DNA from: Endozoicomonas sp. SCSIO W0465 | Lineage (GTDB): Bacteria; Pseudomonadota; Gammaproteobacteria; Pseudomonadales; Endozoicomonadaceae | DNA: 64,000 nt | Assembly (NCBI RefSeq): GCF_023716865.1 | Contig: NZ_CP092417.1 | Coordinates: 226,001-290,000, forward strand | Direction of reading: 5' to 3' | Shown: piece by piece, positions 16,337 to 25,694 of the stretch | Numbering within the stretch: the first letter of the stretch is position 1 | Layout of the letters: every line of letters starts with the position of its first letter | Position numbers and translations under genes: made by a program | The notes under the pieces: model-generated | What the model was told of the DNA's origin: nothing | Database searches by the model: none | Seen by the model: only the letters and a program-made list of their open reading frames with translations

Positions 16337-17131
16337 CTAACCCTTTCGATCCTCTTTAACTTTTCTGATCAGGTAGTCAGCAATAACCGGCATATTACCC
16401 AGTGATCCTGCCAGCCCGGGCTCAACGACATATCGACCATCGATAACGATGGCCGGTACGCCAGACAATTCATAACTCTTAAGCTTGGAGAAGGCTTTTT
16501 GCAACTGATTATTTACACTGAAAGCCTTGAACGCTTGATTAAAAGCACCAGGCTCAATACCAAATTTCCGATTCAGGAACTCGGCCATCTGTTCGCTGTC
16601 ACTGAGCTGGTTTCGGTGGTTCTGTATTTCACTGAAGATGGCTGTATGAGCCTGCTCTTCCAGCCCCATATTGCGAACAGTATAGTAAAGCCGGGCATGG
16701 GTCTGCCAAAGGTTGGGGCCGAAGAAACCGGGCGTTCGAATGAACTCAACATTGGCGGGCAATGTTTTCTGCCATTGCTCAAGCTTGGGTTCCAGTGCAT
16801 AGCAGTGAGGGCATCCATACCAGAAAATGGAAACAACTTCGACATTCTCCGGCCTGGCATCTGTTTTAACCGGGCGGGATAAAACACGGTAATCCTGTCC
16901 CGGCTGGAACAATTGAGGTGGCTGAGATCGGTCGGCCATTAACGTCACTGGCTGGGATGGGATATCACCTGTTTTTTCAGGTTGGGGCGCATTGCCCGAT
17001 ACCTCAGATGAGTGCCGGGTCACTGTCATCCTCTTCGTTTGTTGAGGACCATTAAACAGGTAACCCGCTGTGACCAGAGTAATTACCAAAAATACAGCAA
17101 TACCCCATATACCCTTCGTTTTTCTTGTCAT
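16337..17131 (-). CDS. dsbA: Thiol:disulfide interchange protein DsbA, membrane-anchored form
   Basis: DsbA introduces disulfides into exported proteins. The CPHC active site lies at about residues 107-110 and a cis-Pro loop is seen at SGVPAIVI. Instead of a short cleavable signal the protein starts with a basic stretch and one hydrophobic helix, then a Pro/Thr-rich linker to about residue 75. The domain may therefore stay tethered to the inner membrane. The ATG at 17131 has GAGG eight bases upstream; an earlier in-frame ATG lacks a ribosome binding site. The order EEP-dsbA-cytochrome c4 is the conserved pseudomonad arrangement. Confidence 0.9.
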   Translation of the reverse strand: MTRKTKGIWGIAVFLVITLVTAGYLFNGPQQTKRMTVTRHSSEVSGNAPQPEKTGDIPSQPVTLMADRSQPPQLFQPGQDYRVLSRPVKTDARPENVEVVSIFWYGCPHCYALEPKLEQWQKTLPANVEFIRTPGFFGPNLWQTHARLYYTVRNMGLEEQAHTAIFSEIQNHRNQLSDSEQMAEFLNRKFGIEPGAFNQAFKAFSVNNQLQKAFSKLKSYELSGVPAIVIDGRYVVEPGLAGSLGNMPVIADYLIRKVKEDRKG

Positions 17132-17303
17132 TAGGGAGTCCTCTTTTTTCATTGTTATTCAAGGATATGTCGTTTTGTCTGAGACACATTACGTCAGCAT
17201 CTGACGAAAAAAAAGTCTGATTGAACAGGCTGCTATTGAAGGGGGAACTTCACGGAAGCCAGCTGGAAACCGGCTTCTGTGAAACATCAAGGACGAAAAA
17301 CCA

Positions 17304-17909
17304 TCAACGAAGACCGCTGATATACTGGGAAACGGCTTCGATTTCTTTATTGCTCATCTTCTCGGCAATCGTTCTCATGATCTTGGTATCGCCATCATTG
17401 GTTCGATCACCTTCACGAAGGTCACGAAGTTGTTTAGCGGTATAATCCGCTTTCTGGCCAGCCAGTAATGGGAATCCTGCAAGGAAGTTACCTTTGCCTG
17501 TTGGTGAGTGACAGCTGGAGCAGGCCGGAATACCTTTCCTGGCGTCGCCACCGCGATAGAGTGCTTCACCCATTGATACATACTTGGCGTCGGTTGCTCC
17601 CTGTGGGGCTGGCTGACTGGCATAGAAAGCAGCCAGATCAGCAATGTCCTGTTCGGTCAGAGCGCTGACGAAGGGCATCATCTCAGGAACAGAGCGTACT
17701 CCACCTTTGATTTCACTGATCTGCTTAATCAGGTAACGCTCCCCCTGACCCGCGAGATTCGGCCAGTTTGGAGCAAGGCTGATTCCTGTTGCACCGTGGC
17801 AGGCGGCGCAGGTCGTCGCTTTGCTCTTGCCTGCAGCGGCATCCCCTTTGGCAAAGGCTAGGCCCGTTACCCCCAAAGAAATTAACAGAGTGAGAATGAC
17901 TTTTTTCAT
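17304..17909 (-). CDS. Cytochrome c4, dihaem
   Basis: This periplasmic electron carrier to terminal oxidases has 201 aa. The signal peptide ends LAFA at residue 20, and two CXXCH haem sites follow: CAACH at 34-38 and CSSCH at 130-134. Each has a downstream Met ligand candidate (MMPF, KIMRT). The duplicated domain layout and length are those of cytochrome c4. It lies about 170 bp upstream of dsbA on the same strand and divergent from engB, as in pseudomonads. Confidence 0.93.
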   Translation of the reverse strand: MKKVILTLLISLGVTGLAFAKGDAAAGKSKATTCAACHGATGISLAPNWPNLAGQGERYLIKQISEIKGGVRSVPEMMPFVSALTEQDIADLAAFYASQPAPQGATDAKYVSMGEALYRGGDARKGIPACSSCHSPTGKGNFLAGFPLLAGQKADYTAKQLRDLREGDRTNDGDTKIMRTIAEKMSNKEIEAVSQYISGLR

Positions 17910-18203
17910 TACCTGACCCAGTTACGGCGTTTGCCTCAAATGGCTGTTATTATTCATCAGACCTGACAGCTTTTATTGTGTAGCGAAACAGATTCATGCA
18001 GAGACTCACGTCTGCTATTTGGCTGCTTCAGCATCAGGTGACATGACGGCATGTGCCTTGAACGACGCTTGAACGACGATAGTATAAACTACTCAACCGA
18101 CAACCGGTACAGGCAGTACCCTATCGATCAGCCAGAGGCTGCAACTTAGCGTCCTTTACCTGATTTCTTTTACGTGGTTTATTGCGCCCGGTGCATATTT
18201 TTT

Positions 18204-18366
18204 AAGGCTCTTTTCGGGTTACAGACTGCTCTGCAATGAAAATTGGCCAAAGGCCTTGATATACAATGCCTTCAGGAAACTGCTGGCTAAATATTGCCAA
18301 GCCCTGCCACAGGAGGATTCCAGCCTGATTTATGAAATCAGCAGTCTGCAATACGAAAAGAGCCTT
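18204..18366. repeat. 163-bp element with 25-bp terminal inverted repeats
   Basis: The arms at 18204-18228 and 18342-18366 (AAGGCTCTTTTCG..TT.CAGACTG) match at 22 of 25 positions. The right arm is followed by a T6 run. It sits in the 509-bp gap between cytochrome c4 and engB, ending 52 bp before engB. It could be a MITE or a structured RNA ending in a terminator. A 63-codon frame runs through it on the minus strand but has no family resemblance. The rest of the gap holds nothing I recognise. Confidence 0.55.
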
Positions 18367-18418
18367 TTTTAAAAGCTCACTGGAAATCAGCAAAGATTAC
18401 TGGAATAGATGAAACCCC

Positions 18419-19084
18419 ATGAGTGATACCCGATCTTCATTAAATTATCGCCAGGCCTCTTTTTACAAGAGTGCGGCCAGGCTGAGCCAGTGTCCGGAGA
18501 ATGAAGGTCGTGAAGTGGCCTTTGCGGGTCGCTCCAATGCCGGAAAGTCCAGCGCACTGAATGCGCTGACGGGTTCCAACAAGCTGGCTCGTACCAGTAA
18601 GACGCCCGGCAGAACCCAGCTTATTAACTTTTTTGAGGTACAGGAAGGTGTCTTTCTGGTGGATCTGCCGGGTTATGGCTATGCCAAAGTACCAGAGGCC
18701 ATGAAGAAAGAGTGGCAGCATCACATGACCGATTATCTTGAGCGTCGTGAGGCGCTGGTTGGCCTGGTGTTGTTGATGGATATTCGTCATCCGATGAAAG
18801 AATTCGATCAGATGATGCTTAACTGGAGTGTGAGCGCAAACTTACCTCTGCATATACTGATCACCAAGGCTGATAAGCTGAAACAGGGTGCTGCCAAACA
18901 GGTTTTAAATGCACTCAGAAAGGAACTGTCCCGATTCCCGCAGGTGAGCGTCCAGCTATTCTCTTCGCTCAAGAAAACCGGTGTTGATCAGCTCTCAATG
19001 AAACTGGATGAGTGGTTCCTGGCGCCTGAACCTGATGATGTTTATGAAGTGCAAGATGAGGAGCCGATCGAGTCCGATGATTAA
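18419..19084 (+). CDS. engB: Ribosome biogenesis GTPase EngB (YsxC/YihA)
   Basis: This is an essential-type GTPase for 50S subunit assembly. It has 221 aa with G1 GRSNAGKSS (37-45), a conserved Thr segment RTSKTPGRTQ (G2), G3 DLPGYG (82-87) and G4 TKAD (149-152). The C-terminal tail is acidic, as in several gammaproteobacteria. In relatives polA usually precedes it; here the upstream neighbour is the divergent cytochrome gene, with the inverted-repeat element between. Confidence 0.95.
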   Translation: MSDTRSSLNYRQASFYKSAARLSQCPENEGREVAFAGRSNAGKSSALNALTGSNKLARTSKTPGRTQLINFFEVQEGVFLVDLPGYGYAKVPEAMKKEWQHHMTDYLERREALVGLVLLMDIRHPMKEFDQMMLNWSVSANLPLHILITKADKLKQGAAKQVLNALRKELSRFPQVSVQLFSSLKKTGVDQLSMKLDEWFLAPEPDDVYEVQDEEPIESDD

Positions 19085-19109
19085 ATTTCACGACTGAGTG
19101 TGGACGATT

Positions 19110-19130
19110 GTCCTCCAAATTGTGGAGGAC
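19110..19130. terminator. Hairpin between convergent engB and glucosidase genes
   Basis: GTCCTCC and GGAGGAC form a 7-bp stem with a 7-nt loop, 26 bp past the engB stop and 10 bp from the end of the leftward glucosidase gene. There is no U-tract, so it is only a possible bidirectional terminator. Confidence 0.4.
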
Positions 19131-19139
19131 TGCCCATTA

Positions 19140-20993
19140 TCAAGCATGAACCAAAACCTCCCCTGACCTGGCCGGAATGGTCAGTTTAAGGGTGCCACCC
19201 GATGCATCAATGCGCTCTCCCTTGTTCATTAGCAACGAAAAATACCCTTGCTCAAGCCCCGTCTGCCATATGGGCAGAGATAGTGCTTGAGACGTTGTTC
19301 CCCGGTTTACAGCACAGATGACCCGCTCATCATCCAGACAGCGGGCAAAAGCAATGACATCTCCTTGCGCATAAAGCCACTGCACACTGCCTGACTGCAA
19401 AGCAGAAGACCCACTGCGCAAGGATGTCAGCTGTTTAATAAAGTCCACCATATCCTCTCTGGACGCTAGTCTTTCCCATGGGAAACAGCGGCGATTATCC
19501 GGGTCATGCCCCCCTTCCAGGGCAACTTCGGTGCCGTAATAGAGGCAGGGAACACCAGCCCAGCAGAACAGAACGATCAAGGCGCAGCGTAAAGTAGCCT
19601 CATCGCCGTTAACCATGGTGAGAAAGCGCATGGTATCGTGGCTATCCAGCTGGTTAAGTTGACTGAGCTGGTTACTCCAGGGAATCTTTGCTGCGGCTTC
19701 CATCAACCACTGGGCAAATTCATCAGCATCAATACAACAGGGGTCGAAGGCGATATCCAGACCGGCAAAGAAAGCCCGAACCGGATGGGCAAAACCATAA
19801 TAATTCATGGCTCCGTCTTCCTGATCACCCTGCAGCCATTGAGTCGCTTCGAAAAAGTGCTCACCCAGCACATAGCACTGTGGGTTCTCGGCTTTTGCCG
19901 ATGCGCGAAAAGCCCGGACGTAATGGGCATTGTTAGTGGCGCCCTCCCCTTCTCCCAGCATGTGGATAACATCAAAGCGCCAGCCATCGATGCTATAGGG
20001 GGGTCTCAACCAATGCCGAATGACGGCATCATCACCCGCATAAAAATAGTCGCGGACTTCAGGATGAAGAAAGTTCAGTTTTGGCAACGTGTGGATGCCA
20101 TTCCAGCCAATATAACGCTCGGAGTCACCATCAAACTGGTAATAGTCACGATAGGGAGACTCGGGATTTTGCCAGGCACCCTGACCATCACCCCGCTGTT
20201 GAAAACGGTCAAACCACGGGTGGTTCAGGGAGGTGTGATTGAATACTGCATCCAGCACAATCCTCATGCCCCGCCGATGAAGAGCGTTCACCAGTTCTGC
20301 AAACTCCTCATTGGTGCCCAGATGTGGGTCAATATTGAGGTAGTCCGTGGTGTCGTACTTGTGATTACTGGGTGCAGCAAAGATCGGATTAAGATAAAGC
20401 GTGGTGACACCCAGAGATTGGAGGTAATCCAGTTGGTCACGGATACCTTTGAGATCACCACCAAAGAACTCACAGGCGCCATTTTTTCCATGCTCCGAGA
20501 CCTTTGCCCCCCAGGGTTTGGCAACAGTTGGCTGGTCATCACCGCGCAGACAATATTCGTTGGTGGTGACACTGAGCTCAGGGTTGGCGTTGGCGAAACG
20601 GTCAGGAAAAATCTGATAGAAAACCTGGTGTTTAACCCACTCTGGTGGCTGATGTTCCGAGTTGTATCGAAACAGCTTTTCCTGCCCGGGCATACGTCTG
20701 GACATGCCTGCCCCGTGGCACCACCACTGGCTCTCTTTGGTAACCGCTTTAAAACAATAGACCGTTGTTGCTTTATCCCGGTTTACCGGAACAGTGGCTT
20801 TCCAGGTGGTTAGCCGTCCAACATTTTCAGATCGCTCCATCAGAATGAGACGTTCTTCATTATCTGGCTCGCAGCGGACATACAACGCTTCAGGCCTGAA
20901 ATCTGACTCAGTGACCAGAGAAACCGTGAGTGAAGTATCAGAAGGGATAACCCAGCGATGATCCTGCCCATGGTAAATAAATGGTGCTTTCAT
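19140..20993 (-). CDS. GH13 alpha-glucosidase, MalZ/neopullulanase type
   Basis: The protein would degrade maltodextrins in the cytoplasm: no signal peptide is seen. It has 617 aa with an N-terminal beta-domain (about 1-120) and a (beta/alpha)8 barrel. GH13 regions seen are DAVFNH (248-253), GWRFDVIH with nucleophile D341, LGEHF with acid/base E378, and LDSHDT with D453. Length and domain order fit maltodextrin glucosidase MalZ or cyclomaltodextrinase; these cannot be separated by eye. An upstream TTG extends the frame by 22 codons, but the ATG at 20993 gives the family N-terminus. No other mal genes are nearby. Confidence 0.88.
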   Translation of the reverse strand: MKAPFIYHGQDHRWVIPSDTSLTVSLVTESDFRPEALYVRCEPDNEERLILMERSENVGRLTTWKATVPVNRDKATTVYCFKAVTKESQWWCHGAGMSRRMPGQEKLFRYNSEHQPPEWVKHQVFYQIFPDRFANANPELSVTTNEYCLRGDDQPTVAKPWGAKVSEHGKNGACEFFGGDLKGIRDQLDYLQSLGVTTLYLNPIFAAPSNHKYDTTDYLNIDPHLGTNEEFAELVNALHRRGMRIVLDAVFNHTSLNHPWFDRFQQRGDGQGAWQNPESPYRDYYQFDGDSERYIGWNGIHTLPKLNFLHPEVRDYFYAGDDAVIRHWLRPPYSIDGWRFDVIHMLGEGEGATNNAHYVRAFRASAKAENPQCYVLGEHFFEATQWLQGDQEDGAMNYYGFAHPVRAFFAGLDIAFDPCCIDADEFAQWLMEAAAKIPWSNQLSQLNQLDSHDTMRFLTMVNGDEATLRCALIVLFCWAGVPCLYYGTEVALEGGHDPDNRRCFPWERLASREDMVDFIKQLTSLRSGSSALQSGSVQWLYAQGDVIAFARCLDDERVICAVNRGTTSQALSLPIWQTGLEQGYFSLLMNKGERIDASGGTLKLTIPARSGEVLVHA

Positions 20994-21099
20994 ACGGGAT
21001 TCACCAACTTGAGTGACGCTCTGGAATGAGCCAGCGGTCACTGCTTCAGCATTAATCAATAGGGTTCAGAAAAAAAGAAATATAGATAGCATTCCGGTA

Positions 21100-21774
21100 C
21101 TAAACCAGACCACGTTCTGCCATGGATAGTAACTCCCCCTGCCCGACAATCATATGATCCAGCACCTGAACATCGACCAGTGCCAGTGCCTCTTTCAAAC
21201 GTTGTGTCATGCGAATATCCGCCTGACTTGGCTCAGGATCACCCGATGGGTGGTTATGGCAGAGAATCAGTGATGCCGCATTCAGAGCCAGAGCCTGCTT
21301 CACGACCTCCCTGGGGTGAACGGTGGCGGTGTTCAGGGTTCCCTGAAAGAGTGTTTCAAGAACAATAACCCGGTGCCGGGTATCCAGAAAAAGACAGGCA
21401 AACTCCTCCCGCTGAAGCCCCTGAAAGTGTAACTGCAGATACTCCCGGGTGGATTTCGGGCTGGTGATAATGTCCGACGTTGCCACTTTCTCCCGAAGTA
21501 CCCGCCGACACAGTTCCAGTATTGCGCTGAGTTGAGTGGCTTTGGCGGGGCCAAGGCCTTTGACGGACATGAGGCGCTGATGCCGGGTGGTTAGCAGCTT
21601 TTCCAGGCCGCCAAACTGTTCCAGCAGATGGCTGGCCAATGCCATCACGTTCATACCCTGATGGCCAGTTCTTAACAGTAGTGCCAATAGCTCCGCTTCA
21701 GTCAGTGCTGAAGGACCCATGGCCAGTATCTTTTCTCTAGGTAGCAAATGATGACTCCAGTCTTGACCCTTCAT
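21100..21774 (-). CDS. radC: RadC family JAB-domain protein
   Basis: The 224-aa protein has an N-terminal helix-hairpin-helix-like part (VKGLGPAKATQ) and a C-terminal MPN/JAMM metalloprotease-like fold. The metal motif is H173-N-H175-P..S183..D186. The gene is widespread and was named for DNA repair, but its biochemical role is unsettled. It is divergent from coaBC, as in many gammaproteobacteria. Confidence 0.92.
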   Translation of the reverse strand: MKGQDWSHHLLPREKILAMGPSALTEAELLALLLRTGHQGMNVMALASHLLEQFGGLEKLLTTRHQRLMSVKGLGPAKATQLSAILELCRRVLREKVATSDIITSPKSTREYLQLHFQGLQREEFACLFLDTRHRVIVLETLFQGTLNTATVHPREVVKQALALNAASLILCHNHPSGDPEPSQADIRMTQRLKEALALVDVQVLDHMIVGQGELLSMAERGLV

Positions 21775-21907
21775 GATAGTTATACCATCAGCTATTCACT
21801 GTTATGATGGAACGGATTTATGGTGAGTAGTCCATGGCTTTTTGCGTGCTTCATGACTGCTCAGACAAAGAATTGCCGTTTTAATTCCCTGAGGAAATTT
21901 GCAACCT

Positions 21908-23152
21908 ATGCAACAACTAAGCAACAAACGCATTGTTCTTGGTGTTACCGGAGGCATTGCTGCCTATAAGAGTGCCGAGCTGATCCGGCAGCTGACCAGG
22001 CTGGGCGCTGATGTCCGTGTGGTGATGACCCGTGCCGCCTGTGAGTTTATTACGCCGTTAACATTGCAGGCCCTGTCTCATAATCCGGTGCATCTGGATT
22101 TGCTGGATACCGGGGCTGAAGCGGCCATGGGGCACATTGAACTGGCCCGCTGGGCAGATGTGGTTCTGGTTGCGCCGGCTACCGCCGACTTTATTGCGCG
22201 ACTGGCTGGTGGGCATGCCGATGACCTGTTGACCACCCTGTGTCTGGCCACCAGTGCGCCTGTTTGTCTGGCTCCTGCCATGAACCAGGGCATGTGGCGT
22301 GATAGCGTAACCCAGCAGAATTGCGAAGAGCTGCTGGAGCGGAATATCAGTTTGTTTGGGCCGGGTGACGGCAGTCAGGCCTGTGGCGATATCGGCCCGG
22401 GCAGAATGCTGGACCCTGAGTTGATTGTGGAACAAACATCAAGGCTGTTTACCCATGATATTCTCACCGGGTTGAATGTATTAATTACCGCTGGAGGTAC
22501 CCGTGAAGACATCGATCCGGTTCGCTATATTTCCAACCACAGTTCCGGAAAGATGGGCTTCGCCATTGCGGAGGCAGCCGTAGCATCGGGGGCAACCGTT
22601 ACCCTGATCACTGGCCCGGTTCATCTCGATACTCCGGATCGGGTCAAGCGGGTTGATGTGGTCAGTGCCAGAGATATGCACCAGGCTGTTCACGATCGGA
22701 TTGCAGGTGTTGATATTTTTATCGGCTGTGCCGCGGTCAGCGATTACCGCCCGGCAGAGGTCGCCAGGGAAAAGATCAAGAAAGATCCCGAAAATGGCAG
22801 TGAAACACTGGACATTAAACTGGTACGCAATCCCGACATTATTGCTTCAGTCACTGGTCTGGATACACCACCGTTTGTGGTTGGTTTTGCTGCAGAGACT
22901 CACAATGTATTGGGGTACGCTGCGGATAAGCTGCGGCGGAAGAAAATGAACCTGGTAGTGGCCAATGATGTGGGTGACCGGGATATTGGCTTCAGCAGTG
23001 ACGCGAATGAAGTGACCGTCATTGGTGAAGCGTTGGAAGAGCCACTACCAAGAGCATCGAAAAAAGTGGTGTCACGCAAACTGCTGCAAATAGTTGCTCG
23101 TCGTTTCAGAAAGTGGAAAAGCCTCCAGTCCACGACTGAAACTAATGAATGA
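21908..23152 (+). CDS. coaBC: Bifunctional CoaBC (PPC synthetase/decarboxylase)
   Basis: This bifunctional enzyme makes 4'-phosphopantetheine for coenzyme A. CoaB joins cysteine to 4'-phosphopantothenate and the FMN-dependent CoaC half decarboxylates the product. The 414-aa protein starts IVLGVTGGIAAYKSAEL and has the CoaC motifs PAMN and ACGD. The CoaB half starts at about residue 190 (VLITAGGTREDIDPVR) with NHSSGKMG. Either TTG 21899 or ATG 21908 could be the start; GAGG lies upstream of both. The stop codon overlaps the dut leader, and coaBC-dut form a conserved pair. Confidence 0.95.
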   Translation: MQQLSNKRIVLGVTGGIAAYKSAELIRQLTRLGADVRVVMTRAACEFITPLTLQALSHNPVHLDLLDTGAEAAMGHIELARWADVVLVAPATADFIARLAGGHADDLLTTLCLATSAPVCLAPAMNQGMWRDSVTQQNCEELLERNISLFGPGDGSQACGDIGPGRMLDPELIVEQTSRLFTHDILTGLNVLITAGGTREDIDPVRYISNHSSGKMGFAIAEAAVASGATVTLITGPVHLDTPDRVKRVDVVSARDMHQAVHDRIAGVDIFIGCAAVSDYRPAEVAREKIKKDPENGSETLDIKLVRNPDIIASVTGLDTPPFVVGFAAETHNVLGYAADKLRRKKMNLVVANDVGDRDIGFSSDANEVTVIGEALEEPLPRASKKVVSRKLLQIVARRFRKWKSLQSTTETNE

Positions 23153-23169
23153 ACAGGGAATTAAACGAC

Positions 23170-23625
23170 ATGAAAACATTGAAGACTCGTATTCTGGACC
23201 CACGCCTGGGCCGGGAGTTTCCATTGCCAGAATATGCCACAGAAGGTTCGGCGGGCATTGATCTGCGAGCCTGTCTTGATGAACCACTGACGCTGGAGCC
23301 GGGCCAAACCCAGTTATTGCCAACCGGAATGGCGATACACATTGACGATCCATCTCTGGCGGCTATGATTCTTCCCCGTTCCGGCCTGGGTCATAAGCAT
23401 GGCATTGTTCTGGGGAATCTTGTTGGGCTGATCGACTCGGATTATCAGGGACAGCTAATGGTGTCCTGCTGGAACCGTGGAAATACCACGTTTACTATTC
23501 AGCCTGGTGAGCGGATTGCCCAGTTAATTCTGGTGCCTGTGGTTCAGGCTCGATTGGAGATGGTAGCAAGCTTTGAAGAGAGTGGCCGTGGTGCTGGAGG
23601 CTTTGGACACTCCGGAACCCACTGA
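23170..23625 (+). CDS. dut: dUTP pyrophosphatase
   Basis: Dut removes dUTP and supplies dUMP for thymidylate synthesis. The 151-aa trimeric dUTPase has the five motifs visible, including AGIDLRA, PRSGLGHKHG, NLVGLIDSDYQG and the C-terminal RGAGGFGHSG arm. The ATG at 23170 follows AGGGA and matches the family start (MKTLKTRILDPRLG); an ATG at 23149 overlaps the coaBC stop but adds seven atypical residues. It is the second gene in the coaBC operon. Confidence 0.95.
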   Translation: MKTLKTRILDPRLGREFPLPEYATEGSAGIDLRACLDEPLTLEPGQTQLLPTGMAIHIDDPSLAAMILPRSGLGHKHGIVLGNLVGLIDSDYQGQLMVSCWNRGNTTFTIQPGERIAQLILVPVVQARLEMVASFEESGRGAGGFGHSGTH

Positions 23626-23727
23626 TGTCTGTTTTTAGCAGAAAGGCGTAGTGATTCGGGCTATGCCTCCACCAATAAGAAATAACCATCACCATGCTCA
23701 ATCATTAAGAGTACTGCAGGAGGAGTA

Positions 23728-24630
23728 ATGGATAAGCCTGCTTTATCCTCTCAGGACATCGCGACCGTTCTGACTGAAGCCCTACCCTATTTGCAACGCT
23801 ATGCAGGTAAGACTGTCGTCGTTAAATATGGTGGCAATGCCATGGAAAGTGACGAGCTGAAAAACAGCTTTGCTCAAGGCGTGGTGTTGCTCAAGGCGGT
23901 AGGTATTAACCCGGTCATTGTTCATGGTGGTGGTCCTCAGATTGGTGACATGCTGAAACGTCTGAACATCGAAAGCCGCTTTGTGCAGGGGATGAGGGTC
24001 ACCGATTCCAACACCATGGATGTGGTACAGATGGTATTGGGAGGCCTGGTGAATAAGGAAATAGTGACGCTCATCAATAACAATGGCGGGCGGGCTATTG
24101 GTGTTACCGGTAAGGACGGTCGATTTATTCGTGCAAAACGGTTGGTGGTCACAGAGATGACGCCCGAGATGACGGCGAGGGAGATTATTGATATTGGCCA
24201 GGTGGGAGAAGTGGAATCCATCGATACTGATATTATCACCATGTTGCAAAACTCCGACTTTATTCCGGTCGTTGCTCCCATCGGGGTGGATGATGTCGGT
24301 GCCTCTTACAATATCAACGCAGATCTTGTTGCCGGGCGGCTGGCAGAAGAGCTGGTAGCGGAAAAACTCCTGTTGCTAACCAATACTGAAGGCTTGCTGG
24401 ATAAGGATGGAAACCTGTTAACCGGGTTGGACTCAGAACAGGTCGAAGCATTAATTGCCGACGGAACTATTTATGGCGGCATGCTTCCCAAGATACAATG
24501 CGCGCTTAATGCCGTGAAGTGCGGTGTCAAAACAGCGCACATCATTGACGGCCGGGTGCCACATGCCGTTCTGCTTGAACTGTTGACTGACCGGGGAGTG
24601 GGCACCCTGATAACCGGAGATAGTGTTTAG
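23728..24630 (+). CDS. argB: Acetylglutamate kinase
   Basis: ArgB phosphorylates N-acetylglutamate, the second step of arginine synthesis. The 300-aa amino-acid-kinase fold has the KYGGNAM and VHGGGPQIG glycine loops, the N-acetylglutamate-binding RFVQGMRVTD segment and the C-terminal GGMLPKIQCA. It is preceded by a GGAGGAG ribosome binding site. It lies between dut and slmA. The pseudomonad order has argB here, whereas enterics lack it. Confidence 0.96.
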   Translation: MDKPALSSQDIATVLTEALPYLQRYAGKTVVVKYGGNAMESDELKNSFAQGVVLLKAVGINPVIVHGGGPQIGDMLKRLNIESRFVQGMRVTDSNTMDVVQMVLGGLVNKEIVTLINNNGGRAIGVTGKDGRFIRAKRLVVTEMTPEMTAREIIDIGQVGEVESIDTDIITMLQNSDFIPVVAPIGVDDVGASYNINADLVAGRLAEELVAEKLLLLTNTEGLLDKDGNLLTGLDSEQVEALIADGTIYGGMLPKIQCALNAVKCGVKTAHIIDGRVPHAVLLELLTDRGVGTLITGDSV

Positions 24631-24638
24631 TACTCGTA

Positions 24639-25229
24639 ATGGATATGTCTCAGAAAATTTCTCGCAAGCAGCAGATTCTGGAAGCTCTGGCTCATATGCT
24701 GGAGACGGCTCCGGGTACCCGGATTACCACATCGGCTCTGGCCAAAGAGGTCGGAGTCTCAGAAGCGGCCTTGTACCGTCATTACCCCAGCAAGGCCAAA
24801 ATGTTTGAAGGGCTGATCGAGTTTATTGAGGAGACGCTGTTTTCCCGAATTGCTCTGATTCTTTCAGAAGAGTCTCATGTGGTTGCTCGATGTGAAAAAA
24901 TCCTGTTATTACTGATTGGCTTCTGTGAGAAAAACCCCGGGTTGACCCGCATCCTGACCGGGGATGCATTGGCGGGGGAGACTGAGCGGCTGCGCCAGCG
25001 TATGATTCAGCTGTTTGACCGTATGGAGACACAACTCAAGCAGACGTTGCGTGAAGCAGAAATCAAGGAAGGTGTGAGAACCCGTATGACCGTCAGCGTA
25101 ACAGCAAACCTTATGCTGGCTTCTGCCGAGGGGCGGATAGCACAGTATGTTCGCAGTGAGTTCAGACGCAAGCCAACCGAAAACTGGGCTGATCAGTGGC
25201 TAATCCTTTCTGAAGCGGCTTTTCGATAA
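24639..25229 (+). CDS. slmA: Nucleoid occlusion factor SlmA (TetR family)
   Basis: SlmA binds chromosomal SBS sites and blocks FtsZ assembly over the nucleoid. The 196-aa protein has an N-terminal TetR helix-turn-helix (ITTSALAKEVGVSEAALYRHYPSKAKMF cut here to its key residues ALAKEVGVSEAALYRHY). A helical C-terminal domain follows. It starts 8 bp after argB, so it is probably cotranscribed. Confidence 0.93.
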   Translation: MDMSQKISRKQQILEALAHMLETAPGTRITTSALAKEVGVSEAALYRHYPSKAKMFEGLIEFIEETLFSRIALILSEESHVVARCEKILLLLIGFCEKNPGLTRILTGDALAGETERLRQRMIQLFDRMETQLKQTLREAEIKEGVRTRMTVSVTANLMLASAEGRIAQYVRSEFRRKPTENWADQWLILSEAAFR

Positions 25230-25241
25230 GTTCGGGTTTTC

Positions 25242-25265
25242 GATGCCTGGCAACGGTCAGGCATC
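25242..25265. terminator. Hairpin between convergent slmA and hypothetical gene
   Basis: GATGCCTG and CAGGCATC form a perfect 8-bp stem around an 8-nt loop, just after slmA and before the convergent 133-aa gene. It lacks a U-tract on either strand. It is a plausible but unproven terminator. Confidence 0.4.
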
Positions 25266-25292
25266 AGCGGCCTGACCTGTCAACCGATTCCG

Positions 25293-25694
25293 CTAAGATC
25301 GATATAGACTGATGGCTTTACCATCCAGAATAATTTGCAGTTCATGATCCGTTGCTTTAATAACCTGAATGCTCTTCTCTTCTGAAACCCGTTTGTTTTT
25401 CTCGTCACCAATTGAGTTCTTTTCTTGCTTTCGGCTAATCAACAGGATGATTCGGTTATTGCTGAGCTGCCAGGTACCAAAGTTCTTCTGTGAAGCGTGT
25501 GTACCCAGTTGCTGGAAGAAAGAGTTGAATGACCCGTTGTCATCGAAATTCCAGTCCATGGCAACATCTTCACGAATACGCCACCGGCCAACGAGCTGAC
25601 CACGGGTAACGGCTTCAATATCCGTCAGGTTTTTCTGCTTAAGCAATGTTTTCAGCCGCTCAGCAGAAGCCGTATATTTCATCCGGTGTGCCAT
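25293..25694 (-). CDS. Hypothetical protein, possibly frameshifted from the upstream gene
   Basis: This 133-aa frame overlaps the end of the upstream DUF4124-like gene by 35 bp. Its first 30 residues (ASAERLKTLLKQKNL) read like the continuation of that protein's charged helical tail, so the two could be one protein split by a frameshift. The remainder (GRWRIREDVAMDWNFDDNGSF... ISLYRS) looks like a small beta-barrel domain. Without a relative to compare, either two overlapping genes or one broken gene is possible. Confidence 0.5.
   Translation of the reverse strand: MAHRMKYTASAERLKTLLKQKNLTDIEAVTRGQLVGRWRIREDVAMDWNFDDNGSFNSFFQQLGTHASQKNFGTWQLSNNRIILLISRKQEKNSIGDEKNKRVSEEKSIQVIKATDHELQIILDGKAISLYRS

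Noticed and set aside
18204..18372. A Spot 42 homologue
   Set aside because: The position near engB is suggestive, but I see no sequence match to Spot 42; kept only as an inverted-repeat element.
19638..20813. 391-codon open frame opposite the GH13 glucosidase gene
   Set aside because: It lies entirely antisense to a gene with all GH13 motifs, and its translation has no domain or compositional sign of a real protein.
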